From assembly GCA_037974665.1 (NCBI GenBank), contig CM075783.1, forward strand, positions 39,135,712 to 39,199,711: a stretch of DNA of 64,000 bases, in the 5' to 3' direction. The stretch's first letter is position 1; each line of letters begins with the position of its first letter. The position numbers were made by a program, and so were the translations under genes. A model generated the notes under the pieces. The model saw only the letters and a list, made by a program, of their open reading frames with translations, was not told the DNA's origin and made no database searches. This DNA is from Ehretia macrophylla (taxonomy: Eukaryota; Streptophyta; Magnoliopsida; Boraginales; Ehretiaceae). This document shows positions 48,932 to 60,860 of this stretch, piece after piece.

Positions 48932-50582
48932 TTATGACATTTAATATATCACATTAGGAGGACAACAAAGTAGGTTGCCTCCGGACAGTCGTAAGATTGC
49001 ACATTGACAAGTAAACAAGCGAGGCACGAATAGACAAGTAATTTCACTTGAAAAGCATATGGAGTTATATGAACATTAAACGGGCAGCCATGTAAAGCAC
49101 GTAAATCAGGTCATATAACTCATTTCAACGTCCACGTAATCAAATAATAAGGTTATTCAACATGCAACAACAATCTACGTGGTTCGGATGCAAGAAAGGC
49201 CTATTTGTCAACATGCAATGAATCAAAATCATATTTAGGGCTATAAGGCAACTACGGGTAGCCTACTAAACATATAATTACACTCAATATTCAAAGGATC
49301 AACATTTAGCAAGTTTGCCTAGTCACTAGGGTTTCCATTTCGTGCTTACACGTGCGATTAAGCCCCAAGTCAACTCAAAGTCAATCTCAAGTCATACATC
49401 AATTAATTCAAACATCCCCAACTATCCAAAACAGTCCACACAACATCCCAAAGCCACAATCCCAATCATTTAATTCAACAAGAGAAGTTACAACAATTTT
49501 TCTAAGCATAACACTAAGTGAAACCCTTACTGAAATTGGCTGTTTTCTCACAATAATTAAGACAAGAAAACAATCTCCAATTCCAGTGAATAAGGTGTCA
49601 AATTAAAGCTTAAGAAGTGAACTAAAATCAGAAACAAACCTTGCATCATTTGGAGTTCAGGATCAATAGTTATAGCCAAAACAGTGGGATTGCACAAAAC
49701 TGTCCAGATTTGCACACATTTCAATAATTATCGTTTTTGAGGTCCTTAGGGTCAGATTTAGCCTTAGTCCATTTCTTACAAAAATGTCCAGAACTGAAAA
49801 ACCTAGCATCACACCAAATTTCATGCATTTTGGACATCATTTACTAAGTCAAAACTGGTTTGTTCTACAAGGTCAGTGCATCTGCCAAAACCTGCTTCAT
49901 TTTTTCCAGATTTCCAGATTTGGACACAATTTAATGATTTGCCATTTTGAGGACCTTAGAGTCAAAATTAGCTTTTACCAATTTCTGTGAAAAATGTTCA
50001 AAAATGGTAAAAATAGTTACCTACCAATTTTCATGCATTTGAAACATCATTTTCCTAGCCAAACTCACCTCGCAACAACAAGACAGAGAGCTGTCACCAA
50101 ACCCGATTTCATCTATCATCATCTTCAAGCCAAAATCTTGCCATGCATGGTTGTAAAAGCTTATGAACACACATATAACTCAAGTGCAGAAGAAAGACAT
50201 ACATTTAAGAGAATGCATGTGGATTTTTGAAGGATTTTCAAAAGGTTTTAGCCCTCACCTTAGCAAATCAACAAGAAGATGCACAAAACTTTGATGAGCA
50301 CAAATTTCTTCTTCTTCCTTGCTTAGCCGAGACTACAACTCGATTTTCTCTATTTTTCCTAGCTTAGTGGCCAAGTTTTTAGTAGATGCATGAGGTTAGA
50401 ACAAGAAGAAAAGAAATGGAAGCTAGGAAACTCACCTAAACTGAAATGGAAGTTCAAAGAGCTTGCATGTGTGTTTCTTGCATCCTAGCTTGTTTAATTG
50501 AGTTTCTTAGCTTCTAGCTTGCCTTGATGAACCATGGAATGATGAAGATGAGCTATGGGGTGTATGAACTCAGCCAAAACCG

Positions 50583-50630
50583 AGATTGAGAGAGAAGAAT
50601 GAGAGGGAGAGAGAGAAATGAGAGAAAATA
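50583..50630 (+). repeat. GA-rich simple repeat in family A LTR
   Basis: GAGAGAGAAGAATGAGAGGG and similar, the reverse-strand form of the CT tract at 6355-6420. The neighbouring LTR has it at 57236-57286. Confidence 0.8.
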
Positions 50631-51043
50631 GAAGCTTTTGCTATTGTTGATGCAAATGTTGGCCTTGGGCATGCAAAAATCAGATTTGTGTCTCCAAGAA
50701 GCACAATTTGAATCATCCTAGCATGGGCATAGGCATGTGTCGAGATTTTGAGTGCATTGGGTAGGGTTTTGGGTTAATTTTTATGCATTTGTATCATAGA
50801 ATTGTCATAGGAATGTTGGGAATTTAGGAAATCTAGGTAGAATAAAATATAGGAATGTTTGTTGATGAGTTGAATTATGAATAGAATAATAGATAGTGGG
50901 AAATGTAGGAATAGTTTAGTATTATTTTATTGTTAGTGGAGTTTGTAGAGAATTTGAATTAGGAATATAATATTGGTTAGTGGATTGTATAGGATTATTT
51001 TAGTGTCTAGTGCTTTGTGTAGGATTCTTTCTTGATTAACGTG

Positions 51044-51480
51044 GTGGCACGGATTCCTAGGTCTAGGGCACGAATTACGAGGTAGAGACGAACTACGAGG
51101 TAAGACACGAACTTCAAGACTAATGCACGTACTTCAAGATAAATACACCGATTCTAATGCAAATGCACGCAACCCTAGGTAAATGTACATAAACCAATAC
51201 AAGGCACGTAATTCAATGCAATGCACGTAAATCGAGGTACAACACTTAAACCTAGGTTAGGACACGCAATTCAAGGTTAGGGCACACAAAACGTGATAAC
51301 GCACGCAATTCGAAGTCAGGGTACGTAAGTCGAGGATTAGGGCACATAATTCTAGGTCAAGGCACGAATGACGAGGCATGCACAAAAACCAAGACAGGAC
51401 ACGTAATCCAAGGTCAGTCATATCATTCTTGGTCTATGGCACGCAAATCAAGGTAACAAACGTTATTCAGGGTCGAGCCT
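51044..51480 (-). repeat. 19-20 bp tandem array, about 22 units, start of LTR
   Basis: The CACG-like core recurs at 51048, 51069, 51087, 51106, 51126, 51146, 51166, 51186, 51205, 51224, 51243, 51263, 51283, 51302, 51322, 51343, 51363, 51381, 51400, about 51420, 51440 and 51458. Spacing is 18-21 bp, mean about 19.5. A typical unit is GGCACGTAATTCAAGGT. It fills the first 440 bp of the LTR in element sense, the U3 region. Confidence 0.9.
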
Positions 51481-51484
51481 CATA

Positions 51485-51497
51485 TCCTCCCCTCCTT
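51485..51497 (-). other. Polypurine tract of family A element
   Basis: Minus strand AAGGAGGGGAGGA next to the LTR, preceded by GAATTTCGAGATGAAATTCT, close to the sequence before the tract of the Tekay-like element. Confidence 0.9.
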
Positions 51498-54392
51498 AAA
51501 AGAATTTCATCTCGAAATTCATTCTTGCCTATTGAGGTCATTTAGACGGATTCCGACCATTGTTATTTTCCAACTCCGGGTCGTCCTTTGCTCTGTGATC
51601 TCTCTTACCACAACGAATTCACTTCTTAGCTTTCTCCAATCATTTAATTCGGTGTGACCCCTACATTTACATTTCGTTCCTTTGAACAACTCTATTTTCT
51701 CCAATTGATCTTAAGGTCGAGTTCATTAACTAAGGTTAGAATCTCCAAACATAGTCATCAAAGCTGCATCAGTATTCTAACAATATAACTATAATTCCAA
51801 AACCATGACTCATGTTGTATCAATCTCGCATTCATACCTCAAAAGGAATATCACAATAATACCATGATCCTATGGTGACATATACCAATTTCAAGATGAT
51901 TGATCTATATCCGATTTATATATCCTACCAATTAGTTTCAAAATTGTTAACACGTAGGACCTACACATGTTATGGATCATTTCTACAATACGACCCTATC
52001 TTCAAAAAGAACTCACCAAACAACTAATCCATCTCAAATTGTCATCTATTGACAATATCATAATCCTTATCTCGTAGGTACGTTAGGTTAACAAATCTTC
52101 TAATGACTAGTCTCCTAGTTACAGGCTCCTATTCACTAACATTCTTCCCCAGTTCCGTTAACCTTTACGCTTGTAATCAAGGAGAAAGACCGTTGAGAAT
52201 TGTTAAACTCAAACTCTAAGGTTTATTAGGTACCACCAACAAATTGCCATTGAAATTGCATGGGCAAACCAATCATGTTGCACTAGTTCAACTCTTACAA
52301 GTAAATTCATCAACTCGTAATCCACAATTTATTTCCTTATTCAAATCTCTATCTTCTAGTCACGAAGCTTCGGAATTTCCTTTAATCTTAACCAAGGCTC
52401 CTAAGGCGAATAGTTTCAATCTCAAATAAATTTCACTCACCTCAATCCAATGTTATGTCATACTTAAGGAGACAATGGTCCTACTCACTTAGCGAACTAG
52501 TCATTCCTTTGAACACTTAATGCCCGCCAATATATCTTCAACATTAATGTTACTAAGCTAGGTTCATAGCCATGTAAGTGAGATCAATTCTCTACTAGGT
52601 TACCGGTCGTATAACAACAATCCTAGGACTATAAATGGGTACCGAAATGATCTAGCTCATAAGATACTTACCATACTAATCCAAGTAGCTTGTTACACAA
52701 AATAACTTCAAGGCTGTGTCAACATAAGAATTATAACCATAATATAATCTAATAGAACTTCAAAAGTAGTCAACGACTCATTTAACTATCACTACAAGAT
52801 CCGCCTTCCATTTAACGACCACGATTTGAAGTCTACCAACGGCTAGTTTCTAGACATGAAACGGTGCACATAATACGATTGTCTAACAACAGTCTCTTGG
52901 GTCATAATGACTCTAATTCATCTCTATCTTAACTATATGGAATCTTACTCTCTTCATTTACATGTTCAACTAGCTAAGAGCATCAAGTTTCATTGTCCTT
53001 AGGTCCTAGGGTTCACCATGAATCATCATGCATACTCACTATTGGCTATTTAGGATTACTAATCATACCCTAACGACTCCATTTTGCAACCAGATGCTTA
53101 ATATCATTTCCATGGTTTATATACCGGGCCCATCGGTATTACTTAGGGATATATGCTTCCTAACATCCTCTAGGGTATCCAAACAACGAGTGCACAGATT
53201 GACTTACTTGCATAATTACAACTAAATCTGAGATGCACCAAATTAATACCACGATTCCAAATATCACCCATATCCAACTTAGGACCTTTAGCAACATTAG
53301 TCATCTAATGCATAATTCAATACCTTACACTTCCATTTGACCTAACATTTAGGTGTAGTCTTTCGAACAAGAGTTCTAGCTACGTGAATTCCTCAATTCC
53401 AGCATCCTTATATCTTGTTATATTAAAGAATCATCAACCTTGTTAAATTCGGTCTCTAGAGTTGCCTACATGTCTTGAGGTTATCCATTGTTAAGTCACT
53501 CAAATACACTATCCATGTCTCAATAATCTAACCCCTAAAAGTAACTATCGTCAACTTTCACGAATTCATCTTTTAATTTCTAGGTCATGATCTCAACATT
53601 TAGTGAACTTGAAACTCGCTAGTATATACCATATCAAATTCATCAATGCTTAATTCCAATCAAGTAAGGGTTCAATCGTACGAGTATATTGCTAACTTCT
53701 TAGATAGTCTATCAAGCCAATTTTAAGATGTGAGAAATGGATTCAAAGAAACCTCCAAGTCAACTTCCACTATCAGCACATGAGAATATATACTACTCTA
53801 CATATCCAATAGTATATTCTTATATCTAAGGAAAGTTGTATGTCCTTAACATTTATTCTTGAACCACAATGAGAAGAACGGTTTAACGGAATCAAAACTT
53901 CATAGCCATAAAATTGATAACTTAATCATAGGTATGAGTATTCCAAAGATAAGGGGATAACTTTACCTCAACATTTATACATGTGCTACGCATTTTATAT
54001 ATGCATATCCAATAATACATACGATCCATCGAGTACCTGTGAAGATGCGAGAAATCTCTAACCGAGCCTTTTCATTCGTCCTGCACAAATTCACTTCCCT
54101 GAAAGTCCTAATCCTAACTATCTATGTGTATAAATAGTCATTCACGGTTATATAACATGCACATGTATCAAGGAAGGAGTATAAAAGCATGCATGCATTA
54201 TCGAGGTCACTAACGTGTCGGTGTGCATGACACATAATACATATGGTCCTCAAAAGCACATAATATTCAATGCTCAAAGCAATTAAAGCACATTAGTACA
54301 CATTAACACATATAAATAAGATATCATAATTACCTTAGGGCTTCTACCCATGGTCCGAGAGTTGAACCCGACTAATGCCTAGTTACTAAACT
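51498..54392 (-). other. Interior of family A element, no recognised protein domain
   Basis: About 2.9 kb, near-colinear with 44891-47773. No frame longer than about 65 codons is open on the coding strand. The 61-codon frame at 51519-51704, next to the purine tract, is open in both copies, contains SEFVVVREITEQRTT, and is not recognised. No gag, protease, RT or integrase marks are seen in either copy. The interior presumably serves packaging and priming only. Confidence 0.75.
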
Positions 54393-54406
54393 AAGCTCTG
54401 ATACCA
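54393..54406 (-). other. Primer binding site of family A element, tRNA-iMet type
   Basis: Minus strand TGGTATCAGAGCTT, 13 bases beyond the LTR end at 54420, identical to the site at 47774-47787. Confidence 0.92.
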
Positions 54407-55124
54407 TTCTAATATAAGGTGTCACGCCCCAACCCGACCTATGAAAGTTAGACTAGGGTGTGATCTAAACATTCAAGTCATATCATGTACTTAATCGTTC
54501 AAGAGGGTTTAACACTTAACGTTTTAGCCTAAACTCCACAAATTCTCTGGAAAACCGGTAGCATAACGGTTGTAGTTAGGACCTTTTAGTTTGACCTAAT
54601 TTCTAAACGCCTCAATTATCCCAATCATTAATCCAATTCGATTAAGGACTCCTATTTTGTCATCAATTGATATACCTACTAGTCTATCTTGAAAGTCTCG
54701 TTTGGTTAATAAGCCTAACATGATAACTACATCCCGTTTATTTGTCAATTTCCTATCATGCAAGAACCTATTATCCTTTAGTTTGCAAATGAGCACCTAA
54801 GTGAAATTAGATAGAATTAACTTAGTTGATTGTTCATCTTGTGGTTTGAATGCGTACAATAACTACTAATTAAGAAAACGAAAGCGAACAACCAAATAAA
54901 AAGTTCGTCCGGTTATAGATAGTACAATCCCAAAATTAGACCCAAATTACAACGAGGTCATTTATATCAATAAAATGAATAATTTGCAATCAAACACAAC
55001 ATACATATAGCAACCACTTTCAGGCAAAGCACAAAAGCACGTAGCCACTCCAAGGAATCATCAACAGGCACATTTACTTCGGGTACTTGTTCCAAATCTG
55101 TTGCACCTGTGACAAAAAAGAGGG

Positions 55125-55142
55125 TGAGTCCTTATGAACTTA
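55125..55142 (-). promoter_or_regulatory. Conserved LTR stem-loop, family A
   Basis: The same stem-loop as at 48472-48489, with one base different in the outer stem on the CCCTCGC side. Confidence 0.5.
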
Positions 55143-55374
55143 GCGAGGGAGAACGAGAAATAAGTTTTGAAACTCATTTTTTCGCTTCAACTTATGAAAA
55201 ATCCTTTTTGCAAGCATGAATATGTCACAAGTAAGTACATAACGTAATTTAAAAGTAAAGGAACACAATTACCCGTCTTTCCTTCCCAAGGTCCTCTAGG
55301 AACCAAGCGAGAGTACTTATACACATAGTGAAAAGGATATGGTGAGCTTTTGCTCTCAGTTGTTGTGGCTAGCT

Positions 55375-55584
55375 TCAAATCATCCCCTTAACACGCCAAG
55401 TGGGTGTACTCCGGATGTACCCCAAAATCCTACGACCCAACTCTCCGAGGAAGTCTAGCCCCCAAGCGAGAGAGGGAATTGGACCATAGTAGTCACGGTT
55501 GCACCGGTAAGCTTGATGCCGCCCGGTGTGCGTGAACGCTACCATGCCAGAATGAAAGGTTGCAACCTTGTATGCAATGCACAT
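55375..55584 (-). other. 69-codon LTR frame, copy 3
   Basis: Same length and order as 23864-24073 and 48722-48931. Unrecognised. Confidence 0.25.
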
Positions 55585-57235
55585 TTATAACATTTAATAT
55601 ATCACATTAGGAGGACAACAAAGTAGGTTGCCTCCGGACAGTCATAAGATTGCACATTGACAAGTAAACAAGCGAGGCACGAATAGACAAGTAATTTCAC
55701 TTGAAAAGTACATGGAGTTATATGAACATTAAACGGGCAGCCATGTAACGCACGTAAATCAGGTCATATAACTCATTTCAACGTCCACATAATCAAATAA
55801 TAAGGTTATTCAACATTCAACAACAATCTACGTGGTTCGGATGCAAGAAAGGCCTATTTGTCAACATGCAACGAATCAAAATCATATTTAGGGCTGTAAG
55901 GCAACTACGGGTAGCCTACTAAACATATAATTACACTCAATATTCAAAGGATCAACAATTAGCAAGTTTGCCTAGTCATTAGGGTTTCCATTTCGTGCTT
56001 ACCCGTGTGATTAAGCCCCAAGTCAACTCAAAGTCAATCTCAAGCCATACATAAATTAATTCAAATATCCCCAAGTATCCAAAACAGTCCACACAACATC
56101 CCAAAGCCACAATCCCAAGAATTTAATTCAACAAGAGAAGTTACAACAAAGTTTCTAAGCATAACACTAAGTGAAACCCTTACTGCAATAGGCTGTTTTA
56201 TCACAATCATTAAGACAAGCAAACAATCTCCAATTCCAGTGAATAAGGTGTCAAATTAAATCTTAAGAAGTGAACTAAAATCAGAAACAAACCTTGTATC
56301 ATTTGGAGTTCAGGATCAATAGTTATAGCCAAAACAGTGGGATTGCACAAAACTGTCCAGATTTGCACACATTTCAATAATTGTCGTTTTTGAGGTCTTT
56401 AGGGTCAGATTTATCCTTAGTCCATTTCTGACAAAAATGTCCAGAACTGAAAAACCTAGAATCACACCAAATTTCATGCATTTTGGACATCATTTACTAA
56501 GTAAAAACTGGTTTGTTCTACAAGGTCAGTGCATCTGCCAAAACCTGCTTCATTTTTTCCAGATTTCCAGATTTGGACACAATTTAATGATTTGCCATTT
56601 TGAGGACCTTAGAGTCAAAATTAGCTTTTTCCTATTTCTGTGAAAAATGTTCAAAAATGGCAAAAATAGTTACCTACCAATTTTCATGAATTTGAAACAT
56701 CATTTTCCTAGCCAAACTCACCTTGCAACAACAAGACAGAGAGCTGTCACCAAACCCGATTTCATCTATCATCATCTTCAAGCCAAAATCTTGCCATGCA
56801 TGGTTGTAAAAGCTTATGAACACACATATAACTCAAGTGCAGAAGAAAGACATACATTTAAGAGAATGCATGTGGATTTTTGAAGGATTTTCAAAAGGTT
56901 TTAGCCCTCACCTTAGCAAATCAACAAGAAGATGCACAAAACTTTGATGAAGCACAAATTTCTTCTTCTTCCTTGCTTAGCCAAGACTCCAACTCGATTT
57001 TCTCTATTTTTCCTAGCTTAGTGGCCAAGTTCTTAGTATATGCATGAGGTTAGAACAAGAAGAAAAGAAATGGAAGCTAGGAAACTCACCTAAACCGAAA
57101 TGGAAGTTCAAAGAGCTTGCATGTGTGTTTCTTGCATCCTAGCTTGTTTAATCGAGTTTCTTAGCTTCTAGCTTGCCTTGATGAACCATGGAATGATGAA
57201 GATGAGCTATGGGGTGTATGAACTCAGCCAAAACC

Positions 57236-57286
57236 GAGATTGAGAGAGAAGAATGAGAGGGAGAGAGAGAAATGAGAGAAAATAGA
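57236..57286 (+). repeat. GA-rich simple repeat in family A LTR
   Basis: GAGAGAGAAGAATGAGAGGG and similar, the same tract as at 50583. Confidence 0.8.
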
Positions 57287-57699
57287 AGCTTTTGCTATTG
57301 TTGATGCAAATGTTGGCCTTGGGCATGTAAAAATCAGATTTGTGTCTCCAAGAAGCACAATTTGAATCATCCTAGCATGGGCATATGCATGTGTCGAGAT
57401 TTTGGGTGCATTGGGTAGGGTTTTGGGTTAATTTTTATGCATATGTGTCATAGAATTGTCATAGGAATGTTGGGAATTTAGGAAATCTAGGTAGAATAAA
57501 ATATAGGAATGTTTGTTGATGAGTTGAATTATGAATAGAATAATAGGTAGTGGGAAATGTAGGAATAGTTTAGTATTATTTTATTGTTAGTGGAGTTTGT
57601 AGAGAATTTGAATTAGGAATATAATATTGGTTAGTGGATTGTATAGGATTATTTTAGTGTCTAGTGCTTTGTGTAGGATTCTTTCTTGATTAACGTGGT

Positions 57700-58136
57700 G
57701 GCACAGATTCCTAGGCCTAGGGCAAGAATTACGAGGTAGACACGAACTACGAGGTAAGACACGAACTTCAAGACTAATGCACGTACTTCAAGATAAATGC
57801 ACAGATTCTAATGCAAATGCACGCAACCCTAGGTAAATGTACGTAAGTCAAAAACAAGGCACGTAATTCAATGCAATACGCGTAAATCGAGGTACGACTC
57901 TTAAACCTAGGTTAGGACACGCAATTCAAGGTCAGGGCACAAAAAATGAGATAACACATGCAATTCGAAGTCGGGGCACGTAAGTCGAGGATTAGGGCAC
58001 ATAATTCTAGGTCAAGGCACGAATGACGAGGCATGCATGAAAACCAAGACAGGGCACATAATCCAAGGTCAGTCATATCATTCTTGGTCTATGGCACGCA
58101 AATCAAGGTAACACACGTTATTCAAGGTCGGGCTTC
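57700..58136 (-). repeat. 19-20 bp tandem array, second LTR copy
   Basis: The same unit order as 51044-51480 with scattered changes, so the array predates the element's insertion. Confidence 0.88.
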
Positions 58137-58671
58137 AAATGCATTCGTCTCGTAATTCGTGCCTTACCTCATAGTGCGTGTCCAAAACCTAGAAAATCGT
58201 GCCCTCACGCTAATCAAGAAAGCATATTACACGAAGCACTAGATCATTCATTAATCCTACAAATTCCACTAACTAATATTAAAATGCTAAGTCAACTCAC
58301 TAGAAGACAAAATCTCACAAAAAGCTAGACATTCTTATTCTTTATTCTTTATTCTTTTGCACTTCCCAAACACACAATAAAATAAGCCTTGAACAAACAA
58401 AAAAATTCAGATCTTGATGCTTATAGGGTCGGCCAAACCTAGGGCTTTGAGCCAAGTTTGAACAAAAATTATTTTAACCAAGCATGCTTAAGACAAAGTC
58501 TTCACATTGTCATACCTTTTTCTTGCACCAAAGCCACATTTTGCTAACTACTAAGCCACCCATCTCGGCCACATCACCCTTGTCTACCAACAATTCAAAT
58601 AACATTCAAAAGACAACACAAAAATCAAATTGTAGAAGCATATAGCCAACCAAAATGCTAAGCCTTTCATT

Positions 58672-58740
58672 TTCTTTCTCACATTTTCTCTTTCTCTCAT
58701 TTTTTCTCACTCTCTCATTTATTTTCTCTCTCTCTCGGCC
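58672..58740 (+). repeat. CT-rich simple repeat in family A LTR
   Basis: TTTCTTTCTCACATTTTCTC and similar units ending in CTCTCTCTCTCGGCC, the counterpart of 6355-6420. Confidence 0.78.
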
Positions 58741-59209
58741 ATAGCTGAAATCCTACTCTCCATAGCTTAAGTTCATCACTCAATGGCTCATCAAGACACG
58801 CAAGAAACTAGGAAGCTCGACTAAGCAAGCTAGGAGCAAAGAAACACACATGCAAGCTTATAGCACATTCATTTCGGCTTAGGTGAGTTTGTTAGCTCCC
58901 ATTTCATTTTCTTCTTGTTCTAACCACATGCACCTACTAAGAACTTGGTTACTAAGCTAGGAAATTAGAGAAATCTCAAGTGGTCTCTCGGCTAAGCAAG
59001 GAAAAAAGTCGACATTGTGCTTCATCAAGAGTTTGTGCATCTTATTTGTTGTCTTGCTAAGGTGAGGGCTAAAACTTCTTGAAAAGCTTTCAAAAACAAC
59101 ATGCATGCCTTTAAATGTCCATTTTTACTTCTGTACTTGTGATATATGTGTGTTCATGAGCTTTTGTAAACTTGCATGGCAAGATATTTGGCTAGAATGT
59201 GATGATAAA

Positions 59210-59630
59210 TGAAATCGCGTATGGGACAGCCTTCTGTCTTGTTGGTGCGGGGTGATTTTGACCAGGTAAATGAGGTTGAAAATGCATGAAAATTGGTAGG
59301 TGACTAGTTTTGCCAGTTTTGAGCATTTTTTGAAGAAATAGGCCAAACCTATTTTGACTCTAAAGTCCTCAAAATGGCAAAATATCAAAATGTGTCCAAA
59401 TCTGGAAAATCTGGGAAAATGAAGCAGGTTTTGGCATATTCACTATCCTTGTAGAACGAACTAGTTTAGACTTAGTAAATGACATCCAAAATGCATTAAA
59501 TTTGGTGTGCTACTAGATTTTTCAGTTCTGGACATTTTTGTCAGAAATGAATTAAGTCTAAATTTGACCCTAAGGCCCTAAAAACGACAAGTATTGAAAT
59601 GTGTGCAAATCTGGACAGTTTTGCGTAGTC
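59210..59630 (+). repeat. Degenerate duplication of about 210 bp in family A LTR
   Basis: TTTGACCAGGTAAATGAGG near 59257 and TTTAGACTTAGTAAATGAC near 59465, the counterpart of 6881-7300. Confidence 0.72.
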
Positions 59631-60385
59631 TCACGGTTTTGGCTATAACTCTTGAACCCGAACTCCAAATGATACGAGGTTTGTTTCTGAATTTAGTTCA
59701 CTCCTTAAGCTTTAATTTGAAATCTTGTTCACTGGAATTGGAGATTATTTGCTTGTCTCAATGATTGTGAGAAAATAGTCCATTGCAGTGAGGGTTTCAC
59801 CTGGTGATTTGCTTAGAAAAATTATTGTAGCTTCTCTTGTTGTATTAAATGCTTGGGATTGTGGCATTTGGATGTTGTGTAGATTGTTTTGAATGCTTGA
59901 GGGTGTTTGAATTAATCAATGCATGGCTTGAGTTTAATTACGAGATGACTTGGGGCTTAATCGCATGGGTAAACACGAATTGATACCCTAGTAACTAGAT
60001 AAATTCGCTAAGTGTTGATCCTATGAATATCATGTTTAATTATGTGATTAGTAGGCTGCCCGTTGTTGCCCTTATAGCCCTAAATGTGGTTTCGATGATT
60101 ACATGTTGACAAGTAGGCCTTTCTTGCACCCGGTCCCATGTAGATGTCGTTGCAAGTTGAATAATCTTATTATTTGATTACGTGAACTTCGAAATGAGTT
60201 ATATGACTTGATTTACATGCGTTACATGGCTTCCCATTTAATATTCATATAACTCCATTTGCTTTATAAGTGAAATTACCTGTCATTTTGTGTCTCGTGT
60301 GTTTACTTGTTAATGTGCAATCTTATGACTGCTCGAAGGCAACCTACTTTGTTGTTCTCCTAATGTGATATATTAAATGTCATAA

Positions 60386-60595
60386 ATGTGCATTGCATAC
60401 AAAGTTGCAACCTTTCATTCTGGCATGGTAGCATTCACGCACACCGATCGGCATCGGGCTTGCCGATGCAACCGTGACTACCATTGTCAAATTCCCTCTC
60501 TCGCTTGGGGGTTAGACTTCATCAGAGAGTTGGGTCGTAGGATTTCGGGGTACATCCGGAGTTCACCCATTTGGCGTGATAAGGGGATGAATTGA
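60386..60595 (+). other. 69-codon LTR frame, copy 4
   Basis: Starts MCIAYKVATFHSGMVAF, the same length as the other three copies. Unrecognised. Confidence 0.25.
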
Positions 60596-60842
60596 AGCCG
60601 GCCGCAACAACTGATACTGGAAATAAACTGAGAGCAAAAGCTCACCGTATCCTTTTCACTATGTGTATAATTACTCTCGCTTGGTTCCTAGAGGACCTCG
60701 GGGAGGAAAGACGGGTAATTGAGTTCTTTTACTGTTATATTACATTATGTACTTACTTGTGATACATGTCATGCTTGCAAAAGGGTTTTCATAAGTTGAA
60801 CCGAAAAATAAATTTCAAAACTTATTTCTCGTTCCCCCTCGC

Positions 60843-60860
60843 TGAGTTCATAAGGACTCA
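60843..60860 (+). promoter_or_regulatory. Conserved LTR stem-loop, family A
   Basis: TGAGTTC, loop ATAA, GGACTCA, preceded by CCCTCGC, then ATCTCAG and a short acidic frame EEDQEQVPEDNVPFDDSLE with a stop. Confidence 0.6.

Larger units (their letters stand above)
47801..51484 (-). repeat. Family A LTR, shared by two interiors
   Basis: Plus-strand start TGTCACGCCCCAACCCGACC, end GGTCGAGCCTCA plus two bases. Interior with a purine tract lies on its right and interior with a primer site on its left, so it is a 3' LTR for one unit and a 5' LTR for the next. Confidence 0.92.
47801..58139 (-). mobile_element. Family A LARD-like non-autonomous LTR element
   Basis: About 10.3 kb on the minus strand: 5' LTR 58139-54420, primer site 54406-54393, interior of 2.9 kb, purine tract 51497-51485, 3' LTR 51484-47801. 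LTRs of 3.7 kb with a short interior lacking recognised proteins fit the LARD class. The LTRs differ by a few percent by eye (more near the promoter region, less near the U3 end), suggesting some 1.5-3 million years. All priming signals are present and the structure looks whole for a non-autonomous element. Confidence 0.9.
54420..58139 (-). repeat. 5' LTR of family A element
   Basis: Plus-strand start TGTCACGCCCCAACCCGACC. It reaches nearly the full LTR start (GGTCGGGCTTCA near 58136) and then meets a plus-strand LTR of the same family. About 3.72 kb, with a small extra piece near 54990-55020 that the partner LTR lacks. Confidence 0.9.

Noticed and set aside
49784-50230. Frames of 68 and 78 codons, also at 56437-56883
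   Set aside because: They fall in the 210-bp duplication of the LTR and read antisense to the element.
51044-51480. CRISPR-like array
   Set aside because: Units are contiguous and degenerate with no unique spacers, and the setting is a plant LTR.
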